The notes beneath the pieces were generated by a model. The model was not told where the DNA came from. It saw only the letters and a list, made by a program, of their open reading frames with translations, and ran no database searches. DNA of 37,706 bases from positions 1 to 37,706 of the forward strand of contig JACCVC010000103.1 of the NCBI GenBank assembly GCA_013698305.1, read 5' to 3'. Within the stretch, counting starts at the first letter, position 1. Every line of letters begins with the position of its first letter. Source of the stretch: Chloroflexia bacterium (GTDB taxonomy: Bacteria; Chloroflexota; Chloroflexia; Thermomicrobiales; UBA6265). The position numbers were made by a program, and so were the translations under genes. Positions 25,292-33,466 of this stretch are shown here, piece by piece.

Positions 25292-26038
25292 ATGTCCGGA
25301 CATTCCAAGTGGTCGACCATCAAGCGGAAAAAGGGCGCCGTCGACGCCAAGCGAGGTCAGCTATTCACCAGGCTCGCCCGGGAGATCACCGTCGCGGCCA
25401 GGACCGGGATACCCGATCCGGACGCGAATGTCCGGCTCCGGCTGGCGGTGCAACGGGCGCGCACCGAGAACATGCCCAAGGACAACATCGACCGGGCGAT
25501 CCAGCGTGCGGTGGGGTCGGACACCGGCGAGCAGTTCGATGAACTCTATTACGAAGGATACGGTCCTGGCGGCGTGGCGATCATGATTCTCGCCATGACC
25601 GACAACCGGAACCGGACGGTCGGCGAGGTTCGCGCGGCCTTCACGCGGGCCAACGGCACGCTTGGCGAGACGGGCAGCGTCAACTGGATGTTCGATCAGG
25701 TCGGGGTGATCGCGATCACCGTTGGCGACCGCGATGCCGACGAACTGACGCTGGCGGCGATCGACGCCGGGGCGACCGATGTCTCTGACGAGGACGAGGT
25801 GGTGGAGGTCTACACCGAGCCGCAGGATTTGCACAAGGTGCAGGAGCAACTCGCCTCGGCGGGATATCAGATCGAAACGTCCGAACTGATCATGAAACCA
25901 ACTACGATCATGTCGACGGAGCCAGAAGACGCCGTGAAGGCGATCCGGCTGCTGGAGAAGCTGGAGGACCTCGACGACGTCCAGACCGTCTACAGCAATC
26001 TCGACATCACCGATGACGTGCTGGCGCAGGTGGGCTAA
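25292..26038 (+). CDS. yebC: YebC/PmpR-family translation/transcription regulator
   Basis: This 248-residue protein has the standard N-terminus MSGHSKWSTIKRKKGAVDAK, followed by LFTRLAREITVAAR, NMPKDNIDRAIQRA, YYEGYGPGGVAIMI and NRTVGEVRAAFT, all family hallmarks. Members were described as DNA-binding regulators (PmpR); recent work ties YebC-type proteins to relief of ribosome stalling at proline stretches. GAGGAG lies 11 nt before ATG 25292. It is first of yebC-ruvC-tlyA-larB, 6 bp from ruvC, an arrangement widely conserved for yebC-ruvC. A palindrome at the promoter suggests the operon is regulated. It is divergent from rpoD. Confidence 0.95.
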   Translation: MSGHSKWSTIKRKKGAVDAKRGQLFTRLAREITVAARTGIPDPDANVRLRLAVQRARTENMPKDNIDRAIQRAVGSDTGEQFDELYYEGYGPGGVAIMILAMTDNRNRTVGEVRAAFTRANGTLGETGSVNWMFDQVGVIAITVGDRDADELTLAAIDAGATDVSDEDEVVEVYTEPQDLHKVQEQLASAGYQIETSELIMKPTTIMSTEPEDAVKAIRLLEKLEDLDDVQTVYSNLDITDDVLAQVG

Positions 26039-26044
26039 GCACCA

Positions 26045-26554
26045 ATGCGCGCATCTGACTCCCGCGTGACCATCGGCATCGACCCCGGTACAGCAATCCT
26101 GGGCTACGGGATCGTCGAAGGCGATGGCGATTCCCGGCTTATCGAATTTGGCGTGATCGAGACCCCATCAGGACAGCCAATGCCCGATCGGCTGGTTACC
26201 CTGTACAACGCGATAACTGAGTTGCTGGTGCAACACGAGCCGGACGAGCTTGCGGTGGAGCAGTTGTTTTTTGCCCGTAACGTCACGACGGCTATTGCGG
26301 TCGGTCAGGCGCGGGGCGTGGTGTTGCTGGCGGCGGCGCAACGCGGAATCCCGGTGACGGAGTACAGCCCGTCGGAGATCAAGAACGCCATCGTGGGATA
26401 CGGCAAGGCCGACAAGCGACAGGTTCAGGAGATGGTCCGGATACTCCTCGCGCTCGAAATGGCTCCGCATCCAGACGACGCCGCCGATGCGCTGGCGGTC
26501 GCGCTCTGTCACGCGCAGACACGTCAGTTCGCGGCACACCTGCACGAGGGCTGA
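26045..26554 (+). CDS. ruvC: Holliday junction endonuclease RuvC
   Basis: This 169-residue RNase H-fold enzyme cuts Holliday junctions in recombinational repair. The acidic active site is visible as Asp13 (GIDPGT), Glu72 (AVEQLFFARN) and the C-terminal pair Asp145 and Asp148 within HPDDAADALAVALCH. SPSEIKNAIVGYGKADK is the usual basic DNA-contacting segment. Length is normal for the family. It lies 6 bp after yebC and 5 bp before tlyA. ruvA and ruvB are not in the window. Confidence 0.95.
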   Translation: MRASDSRVTIGIDPGTAILGYGIVEGDGDSRLIEFGVIETPSGQPMPDRLVTLYNAITELLVQHEPDELAVEQLFFARNVTTAIAVGQARGVVLLAAAQRGIPVTEYSPSEIKNAIVGYGKADKRQVQEMVRILLALEMAPHPDDAADALAVALCHAQTRQFAAHLHEG

Positions 26555-26559
26555 CCGCT

Positions 26560-27378
26560 ATGGCGAAACAGGGGATGCGTCTCGATCTGGCGCTGGTGGA
26601 GCGTGGGCTGGTGGAATCACGATCACGCGCCAGGGCGATGATTCTGGCCGGGGACGTGCTGATCGGCGGGCAGCAAGTGACACAGGCAGGGATGCCAGTG
26701 ACCGCTCTTCACGTCGTTGAGCTTCGCCAGAAGCCGCGCTTCGTTAGCCGTGGCGGCGACAAGATAGACCATGCGTTCGATACTTTTGGGATCAGTGTTG
26801 ATGGCAGGGTCGTCGCTGACCTGGGCGCGTGTACCGGCGGATTCACCGATGCGGTGTTGCAGCGAGGAGCGCGGAAGGTCTACGCGGTTGATGTCGGCTA
26901 TGGCCAGCTCGCCTTTCGACTGCGGGAGGACGCCAGAGTGGTCGTGATGGAACGGACTAATGCACGATACATCGAATCTTTTCCCGAACCGGTCGATGTG
27001 GTCGTGATCGACGTGTCGTTCATCTCGCTAAGCCATATGTTTCCGGTTGCCGCGCAAGTTTTGACTACGGACGGCGTGTGCGTGCCGCTGATCAAGCCCC
27101 AGTTCGAGGCTGGCAAGGGCGAGGTCGGCAAGGGTGGGGTGGTGAAAGACCCGGCGATTCATCGGACGGTGTTACGGAGTGTGATTGAGCATGCACGCGC
27201 GGCAGGGTTCCGGTGCGACGGACTGATCGCGTCGCCGCTGGTAGGGCCAGCCGGGAATCACGAGTTCCTGGGTGCGTTCCGACGGTCGGGTTCCGATGAC
27301 ACTAACCAGGCTGACGTAGGCGAGATGATCGAAGGTGCGCTTGATCAGGTGCGACGACAGGATAGCGGGGAAGCGTGA
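26560..27378 (+). CDS. tlyA: TlyA-family rRNA 2'-O-methyltransferase (hemolysin A type)
   Basis: This is 272 residues long. An S4 RNA-binding domain (residues about 3-62: RLDLALVERGLVESRSRARAM) is joined to an FtsJ-type SAM methyltransferase with the SAM motif DLGACTGGFTDAVLQRGA near residue 87, VYAVDVGYGQL, and the catalytic lysines in LIKPQFEAGKGEVGKGGVV. Family enzymes methylate 16S and 23S rRNA (C1409/C1920 in mycobacteria), which sensitises cells to capreomycin; the hemolysin name is historical. It is preceded closely by ruvC, and its stop overlaps the larB start by 4 nt. Confidence 0.92.
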   Translation: MAKQGMRLDLALVERGLVESRSRARAMILAGDVLIGGQQVTQAGMPVTALHVVELRQKPRFVSRGGDKIDHAFDTFGISVDGRVVADLGACTGGFTDAVLQRGARKVYAVDVGYGQLAFRLREDARVVVMERTNARYIESFPEPVDVVVIDVSFISLSHMFPVAAQVLTTDGVCVPLIKPQFEAGKGEVGKGGVVKDPAIHRTVLRSVIEHARAAGFRCDGLIASPLVGPAGNHEFLGAFRRSGSDDTNQADVGEMIEGALDQVRRQDSGEA

Positions 27379-28130
27379 GCGATCCATTTGCGGCGATACA
27401 ACGAGCCTTTGGTGAACCAGGTGAGGGCGATCCGAATCGCGACACGGTGCATGTCGACGTCGAACGAGCGGCGCGAACCGGCATCCCCGAGATCGTGCTC
27501 GCCAGCCACAAGCGCGACGACGACCTCCTGGCGTCGGTCGGGCGATTGCTTGCCGCGAACGGGCGGGTGATGGTAAGCCGGATCCGGTCCCACCAATGGG
27601 CGCTACTGGAAACTGTCACCTCAGGCGAATTCGTCATCGACGCATATCGCGAGGCTCGGGTGGCGGTGATCAGGAGCGAGTCCAGCGCGGTCGCCATGAC
27701 AGGCGGAAGCATCGCCGTGATCAGCGCGGGCGCTTCGGATCGCGATGTCGCCGAGGAAGCCGCCTTGGTCGCCGCCGAGATGGGCGTCGAAGCGATGCGG
27801 GTGAGCGACGTCGGCGTGGCGGGTTTGCACAGGCTGATCGCTCCACTGCGCGAGGTGATGACCGCCGGAGTGGACGCGGTCGTCGTCGCGGCGGGCATGG
27901 ACGGCGCATTGCCTTCAGTGGTCGCGGGTTTGGTCGACATACCCGTAATCGGGCTGCCGGTTAGCGTGGGCTACGGTCATGGTGGCCGAGGCGAGGCTGC
28001 GCTTATGGCTATGCTTCAGAGTTGCGCGCCCGGCATCGCCGTCGTGAACATCGACAACGGGATCGGCGCGGGCTCGATGGCGGCCCTCATCGCCAACCGG
28101 ATGGCGGCTGCCCGAGATTCAGCCACGTAG
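27375..28130 (+). CDS. larB: LarB-type carboxylase for nickel-pincer cofactor synthesis (AIR carboxylase domain)
   Basis: This is 251 residues long. LarB carboxylates and hydrolyses nicotinic acid adenine dinucleotide, the first step of the nickel-pincer cofactor of lactate racemase. The C-terminal half carries the PurE-like fold: AVISAGASDRDVAEEA, DVGVAGLHRL and VVVAAGMDGALPSVVAGL, then PVIGLPVSVGYG and NIDNGIGA. The N-terminal half has RTGIPEIVLASHKRDDDLL. The start is GTG at 27375, overlapping the tlyA stop (GTGA). No larA, larC or larE is present here. The TAG stop is part of a GTAGCGTC repeat shared with the convergent meaB end. PurE itself is smaller (about 160 aa). Confidence 0.88.
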   Translation: MSDPFAAIQRAFGEPGEGDPNRDTVHVDVERAARTGIPEIVLASHKRDDDLLASVGRLLAANGRVMVSRIRSHQWALLETVTSGEFVIDAYREARVAVIRSESSAVAMTGGSIAVISAGASDRDVAEEAALVAAEMGVEAMRVSDVGVAGLHRLIAPLREVMTAGVDAVVVAAGMDGALPSVVAGLVDIPVIGLPVSVGYGHGGRGEAALMAMLQSCAPGIAVVNIDNGIGAGSMAALIANRMAAARDSAT

Positions 28131-28193
28131 CGTCAGGTCTTGTATCCAGGCCGTCGGGCACTTTCGGCCCGACGCTACATGGCTCGACGCTAC
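28127..28193. repeat. Repeat-rich junction of larB and meaB, with a hairpin
   Basis: GTAGCGTC occurs at 28127-28134 and inverted (GACGCTAC) at 28171-28178 and 28186-28193. A hairpin with arms CGTCGGGC (28152-28159) and GCCCGACG (28167-28174) lies between. The outer copies contain the TAG stops of larB (28128-28130) and of meaB on the other strand (28192-28190). It may terminate both convergent transcripts. Confidence 0.6.
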
Positions 28194-29155
28194 CTGTTGC
28201 TCAGTGACTCCAGCAACCGATCGGCGGCCGCCAGCGGGCTCATCTGACGAGCCAGCACCGCGTTGATGGCGGCGTCCTGGTTGACGCTCTGGGACTGAAT
28301 CCGCCGCATCAGGTCCCGTTGCACCCGCGAGGAGATCTCGGTCGCGAGCATGGTCCGAACCCGAACCTCCCACGTTCCCGACTGCTGCAACCATTCCTTG
28401 TGCGACCGGATCGCCGCTGACAGCTTGTCAAAACCCGTCTGCTCTATCGCGCTGGTCATCACGATCGGCGGGTTCCATCGGTCATCTGGCGAGTCCTCGC
28501 GGTCATGCAACGTCTGGAGGCGGCGGAGGTCCCTGGCGAGCGCCTGGGCGTCGGGCCGGTCGCCCTTGGAGACGACGATGATGTCACCGATCTCGAGCGC
28601 CCCTGCCTTGAGCGTCTGGACGCCATCGCCCAGCCCCGGCACCTGGACCACCACCGTCGAGTGGGCGAGGGAGGCGATGCCCACTTCGTCCTGACCGGTG
28701 CCGACGGTCTCGATGAAGATTGGATCGAACCCCGCCGCATCGAAGATGTGCGCGACCGTGAGAGTGTGCTGCGCCAAGCCCCCGCCAAAGCGCCGCGACG
28801 CCATGCTGCGCACAAAGACATCGGGTTCGTTGTGCCACTCCAGCATGCGAATGCGGTCGCCGAGGGTCGCGCCGCCGGTGAGTGGGCTGGATGGGTCGAT
28901 TGCGAGTACCGCGACCTTGGCGCCACCAGCGCGGTATGAGCGGATCAGCTCGTTGACCAACGTGGATTTGCCAGCGCCTGGTGGGCCAGTGATGCCGATC
29001 ATGTGGGCAGTGCCGGTATGCGGGAAGACGCGATTCAGGACGTGATGTCCGGCGGGCAGGTCGTTCTCGATTGCGGTGATCGCACGGGCGACCGCGCCGA
29101 TCTCGCCGCCCAGGACGCCATCGGCCTCCTCTTCGGCGGAGTGTCGTCGCCTCAC
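28190..29155 (-). CDS. meaB: Methylmalonyl-CoA mutase accessory GTPase
   Basis: This 321-residue G3E-family GTPase gates adenosylcobalamin loading and protects methylmalonyl-CoA mutase from inactivation. Walker A is GPPGAGKST at residues 57-65, followed by VLAIDPSSPLTGGATLGDR and the MeaB-typical SMASRRFGGGLA, then IETVGTGQDEVGIA and a VSKGD base-recognition motif (NKxD variant). The dimerising C-terminus is present. GTG 29155 overlaps the stop of the upstream B12 subunit by 4 nt, so the two are coupled. This matches its known partner role. Confidence 0.93.
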   Translation of the reverse strand: MRRRHSAEEEADGVLGGEIGAVARAITAIENDLPAGHHVLNRVFPHTGTAHMIGITGPPGAGKSTLVNELIRSYRAGGAKVAVLAIDPSSPLTGGATLGDRIRMLEWHNEPDVFVRSMASRRFGGGLAQHTLTVAHIFDAAGFDPIFIETVGTGQDEVGIASLAHSTVVVQVPGLGDGVQTLKAGALEIGDIIVVSKGDRPDAQALARDLRRLQTLHDREDSPDDRWNPPIVMTSAIEQTGFDKLSAAIRSHKEWLQQSGTWEVRVRTMLATEISSRVQRDLMRRIQSQSVNQDAAINAVLARQMSPLAAADRLLESLSNR

Positions 29156-29613
29156 GAGGCGTCCCGCGCGGCCTCTGACATTGCCCCGGTGTGCTGTCGG
29201 ACAAATTCAATCGCGTCCTGCAGGCGCGTGCCGGGTCCGAATATCTCGGCAACGCCGAGCTCCTTGAGCTTTGTGACATCGGCGGCCGGAATCGTCCCTC
29301 CCGCGATGACGAGCGCATCCGCCCGACCGACATTGGCCAGCGCCGTCATGATTGCCGGGAACAGCGACATGTGCGCGCCGGAGAGGATGCTCAGGCCGAC
29401 GACGTCGACGTCTTCCTGCAGAGCGGCGTTGGCGATCATCTCCGGGGTCTGGAACAGGCCGGTGTAGATGACCTCGAAGCCGGCGTCCCGGAATGCCCGT
29501 GCCATCACCTTCGCGCCCCGGTCATGACCGTCAAGACCGGGCTTGGCGACCAGGATCCGCACAGGTTGGTCAGATTGGTCGGTCATTGGTGATTCGGTGG
29601 AGGGTGTGGTCAT
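29152..29613 (-). CDS. Cobalamin-binding (small/C-terminal) subunit of methylmalonyl-CoA mutase
   Basis: This is a 153-residue stand-alone B12 domain. KPGLDGHDRGAKVMARAFRD contains the base-off DxHxxG motif (Asp28, His30, Gly33), in which the histidine ligates cobalt, and VGLSILSGAHMSLFP is the second signature loop. Split mutases of this kind pair a large catalytic subunit with a small B12 subunit; the large subunit is not in the window. ATG 29613 has AGGAG 9 nt upstream; an in-frame start at 29652 lacks a site. The neighbours meaB (overlapping) and a 3-hydroxybutyryl-CoA dehydrogenase suggest a role in propionyl/methylmalonyl-CoA or related acyl-CoA metabolism. It could instead serve an isobutyryl- or 2-hydroxyisobutyryl-CoA mutase. 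Confidence 0.88.
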   Translation of the reverse strand: MTTPSTESPMTDQSDQPVRILVAKPGLDGHDRGAKVMARAFRDAGFEVIYTGLFQTPEMIANAALQEDVDVVGLSILSGAHMSLFPAIMTALANVGRADALVIAGGTIPAADVTKLKELGVAEIFGPGTRLQDAIEFVRQHTGAMSEAARDAS

Positions 29614-29658
29614 CGTCCGTCGCTCCTGGTGCATGGCCGAATGGACCGACACCTGTAG

Positions 29659-29704
29659 CCTCGGACCTGGAGCCTGCCCTGAGCAGAGTCGAATGGGTCC
29701 GAGG
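29659..29704. repeat. Inverted repeat enclosing a CCTGAGCA-type dispersed element
   Basis: Arms CCTCGGACC (29659-29667) and GGTCCGAGG (29696-29704) are perfect. Between them CCTGAGCAGAGTCGAATGG (29678-29696) resembles CCTGAGCAACGCGAAGG at 35165-35181. It lies between the dehydrogenase stop and the B12 subunit start. Confidence 0.5.
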
Positions 29705-29715
29705 TCTGTCGGTTC

Positions 29716-30573
29716 CTATGAATCGTACCGGTGAAACCCGGATCCAGTCTTGCGTCCCAGCGTGCCCGCCGCGACCATCTGGCGGAGGAGGGGAGCGGGC
29801 CGGTACTTGTCGTCGCCGAAATCCTGGTGCAATACCTCCATGATGTGCAGGCAGACGTCGAGGCCGATGAGGTCGGCCAGCGCAAGCGGCCCCATCGGGT
29901 GGGACGCGCCGAGCTTCATCACCTCGTCGATGTCGACCGCCGAGGCGACTCCATCGGCGACGGCGAAGATCGCCTCGTTAATCATCGGCACGAGAATCCG
30001 GTTGGCGGCGAAGCCCGGCATGTCGGCGACCACGATTGGCGTCTTGCCCAACTGCGTGGCGACCCCCCGGATCGTCGCAATGGTCGCGCCATCGGTCTGC
30101 AATCCGCGCACGACCTCGACCAACGTGAGCACTGCTACCGGATTGAAGAAGTGCATGCCCGCAAATCGCCCTGGATTCGACACCCTGGCCGCAAGCGCCG
30201 TGATTGAGATTGAAGAGGTGTTGCTCGCAAGAATGGCGGTCTCGCCTACGGCATCATCGACCTCAGCGAATACCGCCCGCTTGGTGTCCAGCGACTCGAT
30301 CACCGCTTCGATCACGAGTTCGGAATTGCTGAGGGATTGCGTGTCAATGGAGCCTGTGATCCTGGACCGTGCCGCGTCTCGATCCTCCGTCGTCATCGCG
30401 TTCTTGTCGACGAGACGTTGCAGTCCTTTGTCGACCTTCTCGATCCCGCGCTGGACCAACTTGTCAGTGGTGTCAATGAGCCTGACATGATAGCCCGCCG
30501 TGGCCGCTACCTGGGCGATGCCAGCGCCCATCGTGCCGGCGCCGATCACGCCTATGTTTGTTATTGTCGTCAT
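29716..30573 (-). CDS. 3-hydroxybutyryl-CoA dehydrogenase
   Basis: This 285-residue NAD(P)-dependent enzyme oxidises or reduces the 3-hydroxyacyl-CoA/3-oxoacyl-CoA pair in fatty acid, butyrate or PHB-type metabolism. The Rossmann motif GAGTMG is at residues 11-16. NTSSIS, GMHFFNPVAVLTLVEVV (with the catalytic His), and PIVVADMPGFAANRI and GASHPMGPLALADLIGLD follow the Hbd/PaaH/MmgB pattern. It is single-domain, without an enoyl-CoA hydratase fusion. It lies 48 bp after pth and about 100 bp before the B12 subunit on the same strand, linking it to acyl-CoA conversion with the mutase parts. Confidence 0.92.
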   Translation of the reverse strand: MTTITNIGVIGAGTMGAGIAQVAATAGYHVRLIDTTDKLVQRGIEKVDKGLQRLVDKNAMTTEDRDAARSRITGSIDTQSLSNSELVIEAVIESLDTKRAVFAEVDDAVGETAILASNTSSISITALAARVSNPGRFAGMHFFNPVAVLTLVEVVRGLQTDGATIATIRGVATQLGKTPIVVADMPGFAANRILVPMINEAIFAVADGVASAVDIDEVMKLGASHPMGPLALADLIGLDVCLHIMEVLHQDFGDDKYRPAPLLRQMVAAGTLGRKTGSGFHRYDS

Positions 30574-30621
30574 GCGGTTCTTGCCTGTTCGCGATGATAT
30601 CCAAGGCGTCGTTCCGTTGGA

Positions 30622-31302
30622 TTATACGGGTGATGCGGCGTCCTGCTGCGGCACTGGCAATACCGACTTGCGGGCGTTGATGTCGTTCATCGCGGTGGAG
30701 ATGCCTTCGGCCAGCCACAACTCGACCGTGTCCGCCGCGGTCTCGATCACGGTGCGCAGCTGATCCTGCTCGTCGGGCGCGAAGTTGGAAAGAACGTGCG
30801 CCTTCGCCTTGTTCGGTCCGCGACCGATTCCAAGCCGAAGACGGGGAATCTCCTGCTTTCCGGTCTGCTCGATGATCGACCTGAGGCCGTTATGACCGCC
30901 CGCGCTGCCCCCCGGTCGCATCCGGATTTGCCCGTAGGGCAGATCGAGATCGTCCACCACGATCAACATCTGCTCGACCGGAGTGCGGAACCAGTTCAGC
31001 GCCTCTCGCACGGCATTGCCACTATCGTTCATGTAGGTCTGGGGTTTGACCAGCACCAGCTTGCCACCGGGATGGCGGGTTTCCAGTAACTCGGATCTGA
31101 ACCGCTTTCGCACCGTCGATTCGCCGGCCCTGCGGGCCAGTTCATCCACGACGATGAAGCCGAGATTGTGCCGGGTGTTCGCGTAGTTCCTGCCGGGATT
31201 GCCCAGACCGACCACTATATGCGTTCCTGCCGCCATTTCTGCATTGTCCTCATCATTGTTGTCATCGTCGCGGTTTCGCCAGTTGCTTAGCCAGTTGAGC
31301 AT
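30622..31302 (-). CDS. pth: Peptidyl-tRNA hydrolase
   Basis: This enzyme is 226 residues from ATG 31302, which has AGGGA 7 nt upstream. It releases tRNA from peptidyl-tRNAs that drop off the ribosome. IVVGLGNPGRNYANTRHNLGF carries the conserved Asn and the catalytic His; QTYMNDSGNAV, VVDDLDLPYGQIRMRPGGSAGGHNGLRS and RLRLGIGRGP complete the family set. The first 22 residues (LNWLSNWRNRDDDNNDED) are a polar extension; starting at ATG 31236 gives 204 residues, the usual length, so either start is possible. The frame runs on to 31890, but that part is antisense to tatA and not real. It is divergent from tatA. Confidence 0.92.
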   Translation of the reverse strand: MLNWLSNWRNRDDDNNDEDNAEMAAGTHIVVGLGNPGRNYANTRHNLGFIVVDELARRAGESTVRKRFRSELLETRHPGGKLVLVKPQTYMNDSGNAVREALNWFRTPVEQMLIVVDDLDLPYGQIRMRPGGSAGGHNGLRSIIEQTGKQEIPRLRLGIGRGPNKAKAHVLSNFAPDEQDQLRTVIETAADTVELWLAEGISTAMNDINARKSVLPVPQQDAASPV

Positions 31303-31411
31303 GACGTGATCCCTCTCTGGGCTATACTTCCGGTGAGTCATTGTGCCACGACAGCCCGCGCTTTGGGCAGCGTCCCGGACTTGACCAGTAACACGCGCAG
31401 GAGAATCGACC

Positions 31412-32191
31412 ATGTTTGGTGTTGGACCGATGGAGATGACTATCATCGCCGTTGTGGCGTTGCTCATCTTCGGACCGGAAAAGCTTCCCGAGATGATGGG
31501 GCAGGCGGGCAAGCTCGTCCGTGACTTCCGCAACATGAGCGCGGAGATGACCGGCGAGTTCGAGAAGACCGTCGCCGAGGCTAAGAGCGTCGGAAAGCAG
31601 ATCAACACCGAGATGGGCGCGATGACCAGGGAAGTTTCATCGGTCACCGACAGCGTGCAGCGAGAACTCGGCGGCACGAAGGGCAAGGGCGGCAAGGGGT
31701 CGAAATCTACAACCGCCAGCAAGCAAACCGCTTCTGGCGGCAAGAAGTCCGGGTCGACATCGAAACCTTCCACACGCAAGCCCGCGGCCGGAAAGTCATC
31801 GACGTCATCTTCGACGTCATCATTGTCCACTGAATCAGCTGACGCGACGACTTCCCGAACGTCGAAGAGTGCAACCACCTCGTCCGACAAGACATCGAAA
31901 ACGACGACAAAGCCCAGGGCGACTCCTGCGCCTCAGGCGTCTCGCGAGGATCCGAGCGCGTCGATCTCGTTATTCGAGCCGTCCGCTCCAAAACGCGATC
32001 GGCGGGCGCGAACCGCGACGCTGTCATCATTCGGTGAGGCAACGCCACGCACGAGTCGTGAGTCTGCGGAGCAGGCGACTGAGACTCGATCGACTCCCTC
32101 TGTGGCGTCACCGAGCCCGGACGCGAACGATCCTCTCGCCCGTGCCCGGCAGCGACGACAGGCGGCAGGGTATGCGCGAGGCAGCTCCTGA
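31412..32191 (+). CDS. tatA: Twin-arginine translocase TatA/TatB-type subunit with long Ser/Thr/Lys tail
   Basis: This is 259 residues long; AGGAG lies 8 nt before ATG 31412. One N-terminal membrane helix, MEMTIIAVVALLIFGPEKLP with the FGPxKLP hinge, is followed by an amphipathic helix (GQAGKLVRDFRNMSAEMTGE). This is the pore-forming or TatB-like component of the Tat exporter of folded proteins. Glu8 in the helix start is more TatB-like. Residues about 95-259 are a low-complexity tail rich in Ser, Thr, Lys and Ala, far longer than a usual TatA (about 60-90 aa). tatC is absent. The imelysin-like protein at 17089 is a likely client. It precedes tgt by 6 bp. Confidence 0.85.
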   Translation: MFGVGPMEMTIIAVVALLIFGPEKLPEMMGQAGKLVRDFRNMSAEMTGEFEKTVAEAKSVGKQINTEMGAMTREVSSVTDSVQRELGGTKGKGGKGSKSTTASKQTASGGKKSGSTSKPSTRKPAAGKSSTSSSTSSLSTESADATTSRTSKSATTSSDKTSKTTTKPRATPAPQASREDPSASISLFEPSAPKRDRRARTATLSSFGEATPRTSRESAEQATETRSTPSVASPSPDANDPLARARQRRQAAGYARGSS

Positions 32192-32197
32192 GCCCAG

Positions 32198-33466
32198 ATG
32201 GATTTAACCTCAAGCCACGCGACCGCAACCATGACCCATCGAACTCCCATAGCGACCAGCGCCGCCAATCGTGATCGCTTCCGGTTTGACCTGCTTGCTG
32301 AAGACAAGCGAACCTGGGCGCGCCGAGGTCGACTGCACACGGTTCGCGGTGTCGTCGAGACGCCCGCTTTCATGCCGGTAGGCACGCAAGCGACGGTGAA
32401 GACGCTCCATCCCGACGAAGTGCGGTCCACTGGCGCGCAGATCATTCTCGCCAACGCCTACCATCTGATGTTACGTCCTGGCGCGGACCTGATCCGCGAC
32501 GCAGGCGGGCTCCATCGATTCATGGGGTGGGACGGTCCGATCCTGACTGACAGCGGCGGGTTCCAGGTCTTCAGCCTCGCCGCCACCAACAAGGTGACCG
32601 AGGAGGGCGTGACCTTTACGTCGCACATCGACGGTAGCCGATGGACGATGACGCCGGAATCGGTGATTGACCTGCAATTGACGTTCGGCTCCGACATCAT
32701 GATGCAACTGGATCACGTGCTTGGTCTGCCCGCCGAGAGATCGGCGATCACCGATGCGACCGAGCGCTCGTCTCGATGGCTGGAGCGAGCGATTCGGGCG
32801 CTGGATCAGGTGCAACCCGGGGAATCGAGCGCGGTGCTGTTCGGGATTCAGCAGGGCGGCATGGAGCCTGACCTACGTCGGGAACATGCCCAGCGCCTGG
32901 CAAGGATGGATGTGGTCGGGTGCGCAGTTGGAGGGCTTAGCGTCGGCGAGCCAAAGCCAGTAATGGCGGCGATGCTGGAAGATACGACGCCGTATCTGCC
33001 TCGCGAGAAGCCGCGCTACCTGATGGGCGTCGGCTCGCCCGAGGACCTCTGGCACGGTGTCGCTCGGGGGATTGACATGTTCGATTGCGTGCTGCCGACC
33101 AGGGCGGCACGCAACGCCGCGCTGTTCACCGACGATGGGCGAGTGCAGATCAGCAACGCCTCATGGCGGCAGGCGCATCGTCCGATCGACGAGCATTGCG
33201 ACTGCCGAGCATGCACGCAGTTCACCGCCGCTTACCTCCACCACCTGTTCCGGACGCGCGAAGTGCTTGGACTCCGGCTCGCCTCCGAGCATAACCTCCG
33301 GTTCCTGGCGCGAGTGATGCAGCGCATTCGGGACGCCACTGTTGACGGATCGTTTGCGGAGGCGGGTGACGCGTTTCTCGACCGCTACCAGGCGGCACGC
33401 GGCCAGGAATCCGTCTCGATGCCGAATCGTTCCGTTCTGGCGGCGGCTGATCGGGCGGTTCGATGA
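32198..33466 (+). CDS. tgt: tRNA-guanine transglycosylase (queuine)
   Basis: This 422-residue TIM-barrel enzyme replaces G34 with preQ1 in tRNAs with GUN anticodons. Recognised elements are HTVRGVVETPAFMPVGTQATVK and NAYHLMLRPG, the general-base region ILTDSGGFQVFSL, FGIQQGG and GGLSVGEP, the nucleophile Asp within DMFDCVLPTRAARN, and the zinc site CDCRACTQFTAAYLHHLF. ATG 32198 and ATG 32231 are both possible; neither has a clear ribosome site, and the first 27 residues look unconserved. It is followed by acpS with a 4-nt overlap. queA and other queuosine genes are not in the window. Confidence 0.94.
   Translation: MDLTSSHATATMTHRTPIATSAANRDRFRFDLLAEDKRTWARRGRLHTVRGVVETPAFMPVGTQATVKTLHPDEVRSTGAQIILANAYHLMLRPGADLIRDAGGLHRFMGWDGPILTDSGGFQVFSLAATNKVTEEGVTFTSHIDGSRWTMTPESVIDLQLTFGSDIMMQLDHVLGLPAERSAITDATERSSRWLERAIRALDQVQPGESSAVLFGIQQGGMEPDLRREHAQRLARMDVVGCAVGGLSVGEPKPVMAAMLEDTTPYLPREKPRYLMGVGSPEDLWHGVARGIDMFDCVLPTRAARNAALFTDDGRVQISNASWRQAHRPIDEHCDCRACTQFTAAYLHHLFRTREVLGLRLASEHNLRFLARVMQRIRDATVDGSFAEAGDAFLDRYQAARGQESVSMPNRSVLAAADRAVR

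Noticed and set aside
31303..31890. N-terminal extension of the pth frame by about 195 residues
   Set aside because: It is antisense to tatA, its composition mirrors the Ser/Thr-rich tatA tail, and normal Pth proteins start at the C-terminal ATGs.
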